From: Gammaproteobacteria bacterium
GTDB lineage: Bacteria > Pseudomonadota > Gammaproteobacteria > Pseudomonadales > Cellvibrionaceae
Assembly (NCBI GenBank): GCA_005801205.1
Contig: SYDJ01000218.1
Span: 1-46,941 of the forward strand
DNA: 46,941 nucleotides
Direction of reading: 5' to 3'
The translations under genes were made by a program, and so were the position numbers. Every line of letters starts with the position of its first letter. The first letter of the stretch is position 1. Shown one piece after another: positions 44,031 to 46,941 of this stretch. A model generated the notes under the pieces. That model made no database searches, was not told the DNA's origin, and saw nothing but the letters and a program-made list of their open reading frames with translations.

Positions 44031-46316
44031 TTATTTATTGGGTGCTAATTTTTGCACGGCAAGCTTCAAGGTTTCACGTCGAATCGGTTTGGTGAGGAAT
44101 TCTTCCGCCTGACGTTTATAGGTGTATTTGCGATCATCCATAATGGAAATAATAATCACAGGGATATCTTTTAGCTCTGGGTCATCTTTAATTTTTTCAA
44201 ATAAGAACCAACCGTGCTGATCTGGCAATAATAAATCGAGCGTTATTACCTGAGGCTTCACTCTTTGTAAGAGTTTGAAGCCAGTGTCGGCATCGTACGC
44301 AGTATGCACACTGTAGCCTTCACGGCGCATAGTGCGCGCCATTATATCGAGGAATGCAGGGTCATCATCAATCATCACTATATGATTGCCCGCTGTATCG
44401 AGGCTTCCCTCAACTTCATCCATATCTTGAGAATGTACCCTAACCGCTTGCCCCAAGAGCGCGCTCGCTTCAATGGGGAGAGGGATATCCACAATAAAGG
44501 TTGCCCCCTTGCCCAGCTCACTTTCAACTTCAATCGTACCGCCCATCAATTCACACAGCTGGCGAGTAATAGATAAACCCAAGCCGCTGCCCTGATATTT
44601 ACGTGTAGTACTGTTGTCAGCTTGGCGGAATGAATCAAAAATATGCGCTTGCTGCTCTTGCGAAATACCAATACCTGTATCAGAAACACTAAAATACAAG
44701 CGATAGGGTTCGTGATGTGCTTTAAGCGTAATTATACCGTTAGGGGAAAACTTGCAGGCATTGCCCAACAAATTAATCATGATATGAAGTAACTTTTCAG
44801 GGTCAGCAATAGGCAAAACCGCACCATCATTTACATCGAGTTTTAATTGAATCGCATTTTTTTCTAGTAATGGTTTTACCGTGCCAACCGCATCATCCAC
44901 CAAGCTTGAAAGCTTCACTTCCGTTAAATCCAGCACCATGCGGCCCGATTCAATTTTGGCTAAATCCAGCACACCGTTAATCAATTTCAATAGGCGTTCT
45001 GAGTTTGTAATAACGCGCAGAAGATCTTTAATATGAATTTGGTCATCCTTAAGTTTTAAATCTTCAATCACCACTTCGGTATAACCAATAATGGCTTGCA
45101 GCGGTGTGCGCAACTCATGACTCATGAGCGACAAGAATTCTCCCTTGGCTTGACTTGCATCTTCCGCTTTGCGCTTGGCAATCGCGAGGCGTTCTTTAGC
45201 GAATTGCAAATCCTGTGCGTGAGCGGCAAGGCGTTGGTTATCGCGGCGCTTCATGTTGTAGGCAACAAATATTGTGATCACCAAAAGCGCACCTAAGATT
45301 GCCAAGCCCCAAGCGTAGACCAAGGCCTTTTTCTGCGCGCCCACAATAATATCGAGATTGGTGATGGCATCACGCTGTTTCTTAAGATCAACTTCCTGCG
45401 TTTTAATGGTGTTATCTAATTCCGCTACACGCTTTTCGCGGGCATTAATTTGATTCATTACCATGGCGAGTTGTTTCTGCTGTGCCGCCAAGTCTTTGGT
45501 GCGCAACTCCACTTCACTCAGCAAATCCAAACGCTCTTGTTTGCCTTTTTCAAGCTGACTATTTTGCGCAGCAATTAAGCTATCGCTTTTCTGAATACTT
45601 TTGTTAAGTTCAGACATCTGCGCTTCCAAGCGCGCATTTAAGGCCTCATGATTTTGCGTTTTTACGGTTAGATCGGCGAGTACTTTTTCACTGCTTTGCA
45701 ATTGCTTTTGCAAAGTGACAAGCGAAGCTTGACCTTCGCGAAAAAGCTTAGCTACATCAATTTCAGTGCCGCCATTTAAAATTAATTCTGGGAGAGGCTT
45801 TAAACCTTGGTTAAGCAAATTGGATTTATTAACTTCAAAACGCAAACGGTCAGAACCAGAAGGCACCAAGTTAATCATGACCAACTGCTTGTTGGTAAAA
45901 TCGAACGTCACTAATAAAACCGGCTTACCCTCAACCGCCTCATAAATATCTGCCACTGCCTGACTGTTGGCATTCTCAATATAAACAACTTGATATTTAG
46001 AAAGGGCTTTAACCGAATTGATCTGGCTAACAGTGATAGGCTGATTTTTGAGCTTTACATTTTCTGCAAGCAACACAAGCTCATTGTAAACGGGCGTTTT
46101 ATCTGCACTAAAAACAGCGATCTCAAAAGAAGTGATTGCAGCCTCATTTGGCCATTCAATATTTTTAGCAAAGTTGTATATATATGTAGCAGTAATACGT
46201 TGTTTATTGAGGGTTTGCGTTTGCGCAAATACAGGGCTACATACAACAAACATAAATATCAGCAACCCATAAATGCAATGCTTAATTGGCTGCGGTTTAA
46301 ACACTCTTGGTTTCAT
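44031..46316 (-). CDS. Hybrid sensor histidine kinase with fused YfiR-like (DUF4154) sensor domain
   Basis: A 761-residue kinase from the ATG at 46316, where a signal peptide or anchor (CIYGLLIFMFVVCSPVFAQ) begins; an ATG 20 codons earlier is possible. Residues about 35-180 read as a YfiR/DUF4154 domain: ITATYIYNFAKNIEWPNE, VVYIENANSQAVADIYEAVE, and RLRFEVNKSNLLNQGLKPLP. A long periplasmic coiled coil (about 190-330) leads to one membrane helix near 340. HisKA has its His in LMSHELRTPLQ (near 399). HATPase shows NLLGNACKFS, DTGIGI and GSGLGL. A REC domain ends the protein (ITLDLLLPDQHG; FLTKPIR). In Pseudomonas, YfiR is a separate periplasmic inhibitor of a diguanylate cyclase; here it is fused to a kinase. 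It heads the receptor operon. Confidence 0.88.
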   Translation of the reverse strand: MKPRVFKPQPIKHCIYGLLIFMFVVCSPVFAQTQTLNKQRITATYIYNFAKNIEWPNEAAITSFEIAVFSADKTPVYNELVLLAENVKLKNQPITVSQINSVKALSKYQVVYIENANSQAVADIYEAVEGKPVLLVTFDFTNKQLVMINLVPSGSDRLRFEVNKSNLLNQGLKPLPELILNGGTEIDVAKLFREGQASLVTLQKQLQSSEKVLADLTVKTQNHEALNARLEAQMSELNKSIQKSDSLIAAQNSQLEKGKQERLDLLSEVELRTKDLAAQQKQLAMVMNQINAREKRVAELDNTIKTQEVDLKKQRDAITNLDIIVGAQKKALVYAWGLAILGALLVITIFVAYNMKRRDNQRLAAHAQDLQFAKERLAIAKRKAEDASQAKGEFLSLMSHELRTPLQAIIGYTEVVIEDLKLKDDQIHIKDLLRVITNSERLLKLINGVLDLAKIESGRMVLDLTEVKLSSLVDDAVGTVKPLLEKNAIQLKLDVNDGAVLPIADPEKLLHIMINLLGNACKFSPNGIITLKAHHEPYRLYFSVSDTGIGISQEQQAHIFDSFRQADNSTTRKYQGSGLGLSITRQLCELMGGTIEVESELGKGATFIVDIPLPIEASALLGQAVRVHSQDMDEVEGSLDTAGNHIVMIDDDPAFLDIMARTMRREGYSVHTAYDADTGFKLLQRVKPQVITLDLLLPDQHGWFLFEKIKDDPELKDIPVIIISIMDDRKYTYKRQAEEFLTKPIRRETLKLAVQKLAPNK

Positions 46317-46506
46317 CGTTCTTGGTTCAAACAAAACGCAGGCAAATACATTAGGCAAATATGATTGAAGCAACATCTAATTATAATTCCTATTGACTGC
46401 TATCCGTCGCATAAAATAATGGCATCAAAAGTATCTCTCGGTTTAGGATAACCTTTAAATTCAAATCTTGATAGTTCCCTCCATTAGCCTGCGACCGGCC
46501 GCAAAA

Positions 46507-46941
46507 TCAGACCGGATCAACGTGGGTCATAAGATCCAATACAGGTAAACTTGCCATCACATTTTTACGTGCATTTACGGCTATATCGTGACCTTCCGCG
46601 ACCGTAATATCGCCGCGAATTTCCAAGTGCACATCCACAATAATCAGATCGCCGGTTTTGCGAGTACGTAAATCGTGCAAACCTTGAACGCCGGGCGTGG
46701 CTAAAATAGTGGCGCGAATTTTTTCTATTTCTTCTATATCGGCAGCGCGATCCATTAAATCGTGCAGCGAATTCCACGCAAAACCAAAACCCATTTTGGC
46801 GACCATTAGCCCCACAATTAATGCGGCTATAGGATCGAGTAATGGATAGCCCAACAAACTGCCGCCAATCCCCAAGGCGACCACCAGCGATGAGGCGGCA
46901 TCGGAGCGCGCGTGCCATGCATTTGCAATCAACATACTGGA
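46507..46941 (-). CDS. Cation diffusion facilitator transporter, C-terminal part (cut by window edge)
   Basis: The visible 144 residues continue to the window edge. They include the TM5 metal-site motif ANAWHARSDAASSLVV (HxxxD), TM6 (YPLLDPIAALIVGLMVAKMG), then the cytoplasmic ferredoxin-like domain with GVQGLHDLRTRKTGDLIIVD and VHLEIRGDITVAEGHDIA, ending MTHVDPV. This is the Zn/Fe/Mn-exporting CDF (FieF-type) plan; the metal cannot be told. The gene lies upstream of the kinase-receptor operon on the same strand, with 190 bp in between. Confidence 0.9.
   Translation of the reverse strand, partial: SSMLIANAWHARSDAASSLVVALGIGGSLLGYPLLDPIAALIVGLMVAKMGFGFAWNSLHDLMDRAADIEEIEKIRATILATPGVQGLHDLRTRKTGDLIIVDVHLEIRGDITVAEGHDIAVNARKNVMASLPVLDLMTHVDPV

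Noticed and set aside
46565-46918. 117-codon frame over the CDF gene
   Set aside because: Basic, low-complexity product in another frame of a clear transporter; a shadow.

Overview
This window comes from a Gram-negative gammaproteobacterium. My best guess is Cellvibrio or a close relative in the Cellvibrionaceae; this is inferred from gene content and was not tested by any search. The support is an N-acetylglucosamine operon with a LacI-type regulator and a NagB-II deaminase, carbohydrate-esterase-like hydrolases, a TonB-dependent receptor, a propeller-type sensor kinase, and a polar-flagellum type MotA/MotB pair. No rRNA, tRNA, CRISPR array, integrase or transposase gene was seen.

Layout. 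1-2.4 kb: the 5' part of prfC, then motA-motB with a terminator. 2.6-8.5 kb: a DUF1244 protein, a 1493-residue hybrid sensor kinase that ends in a GGDEF domain, and a secreted SMP-30-like propeller protein. 8.6-12.1 kb: a GlcNAc catabolic cluster (LacI-family regulator, NagB-II, NagA) with a palindromic operator candidate. 12.4-16.8 kb: an RND efflux adaptor and pump. 16.8-21.4 kb: a dense island of small membrane proteins and lipoproteins (38-aa basic protein, lmo0937-like, DUF3309, BON, OmpA/DUF4398, DUF883, YqjE). Five of its genes encode 54 residues or fewer. 21.5-25 kb: an M48 metallopeptidase, CorA and a glycine-zipper lipoprotein. 25.2-29 kb: a PAS hybrid kinase, a REC-PAS protein and a Crp/Fnr regulator, closely packed.

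29-31.6 kb is the most accessory-looking part. A HipA-type toxin precedes its HTH partner. Upstream lie three operator-like elements spaced exactly 41 bp apart that bracket a good promoter. The module sits between a truncated copy and a full copy of the same unknown gene, next to a 21-bp perfect inverted repeat. 31.7-36.7 kb: two alpha/beta hydrolases in an overlapping pair, an LpxL/HtrB-like acyltransferase, and an acetolactate-synthase-like ThDP enzyme. 36.8-39.3 kb: a REC-REC-PAS-GGDEF-EAL protein.

39.4-46.3 kb is a tightly packed minus-strand operon: a hybrid kinase with a fused YfiR-like (DUF4154) sensor domain, a TonB-dependent receptor, two tandem citrate-synthase-fold proteins, and a short-chain dehydrogenase. 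By eye, both citrate-synthase-like proteins have lost the canonical His/His/Asp catalytic residues. This operon is my main candidate for an undescribed system. The window ends inside a cation diffusion facilitator gene.

Signalling is very dense: three hybrid kinases, two diguanylate-cyclase-containing proteins, one stand-alone REC-PAS protein and a Crp/Fnr factor within 47 kb. All family assignments come from reading motifs; no database search was run.
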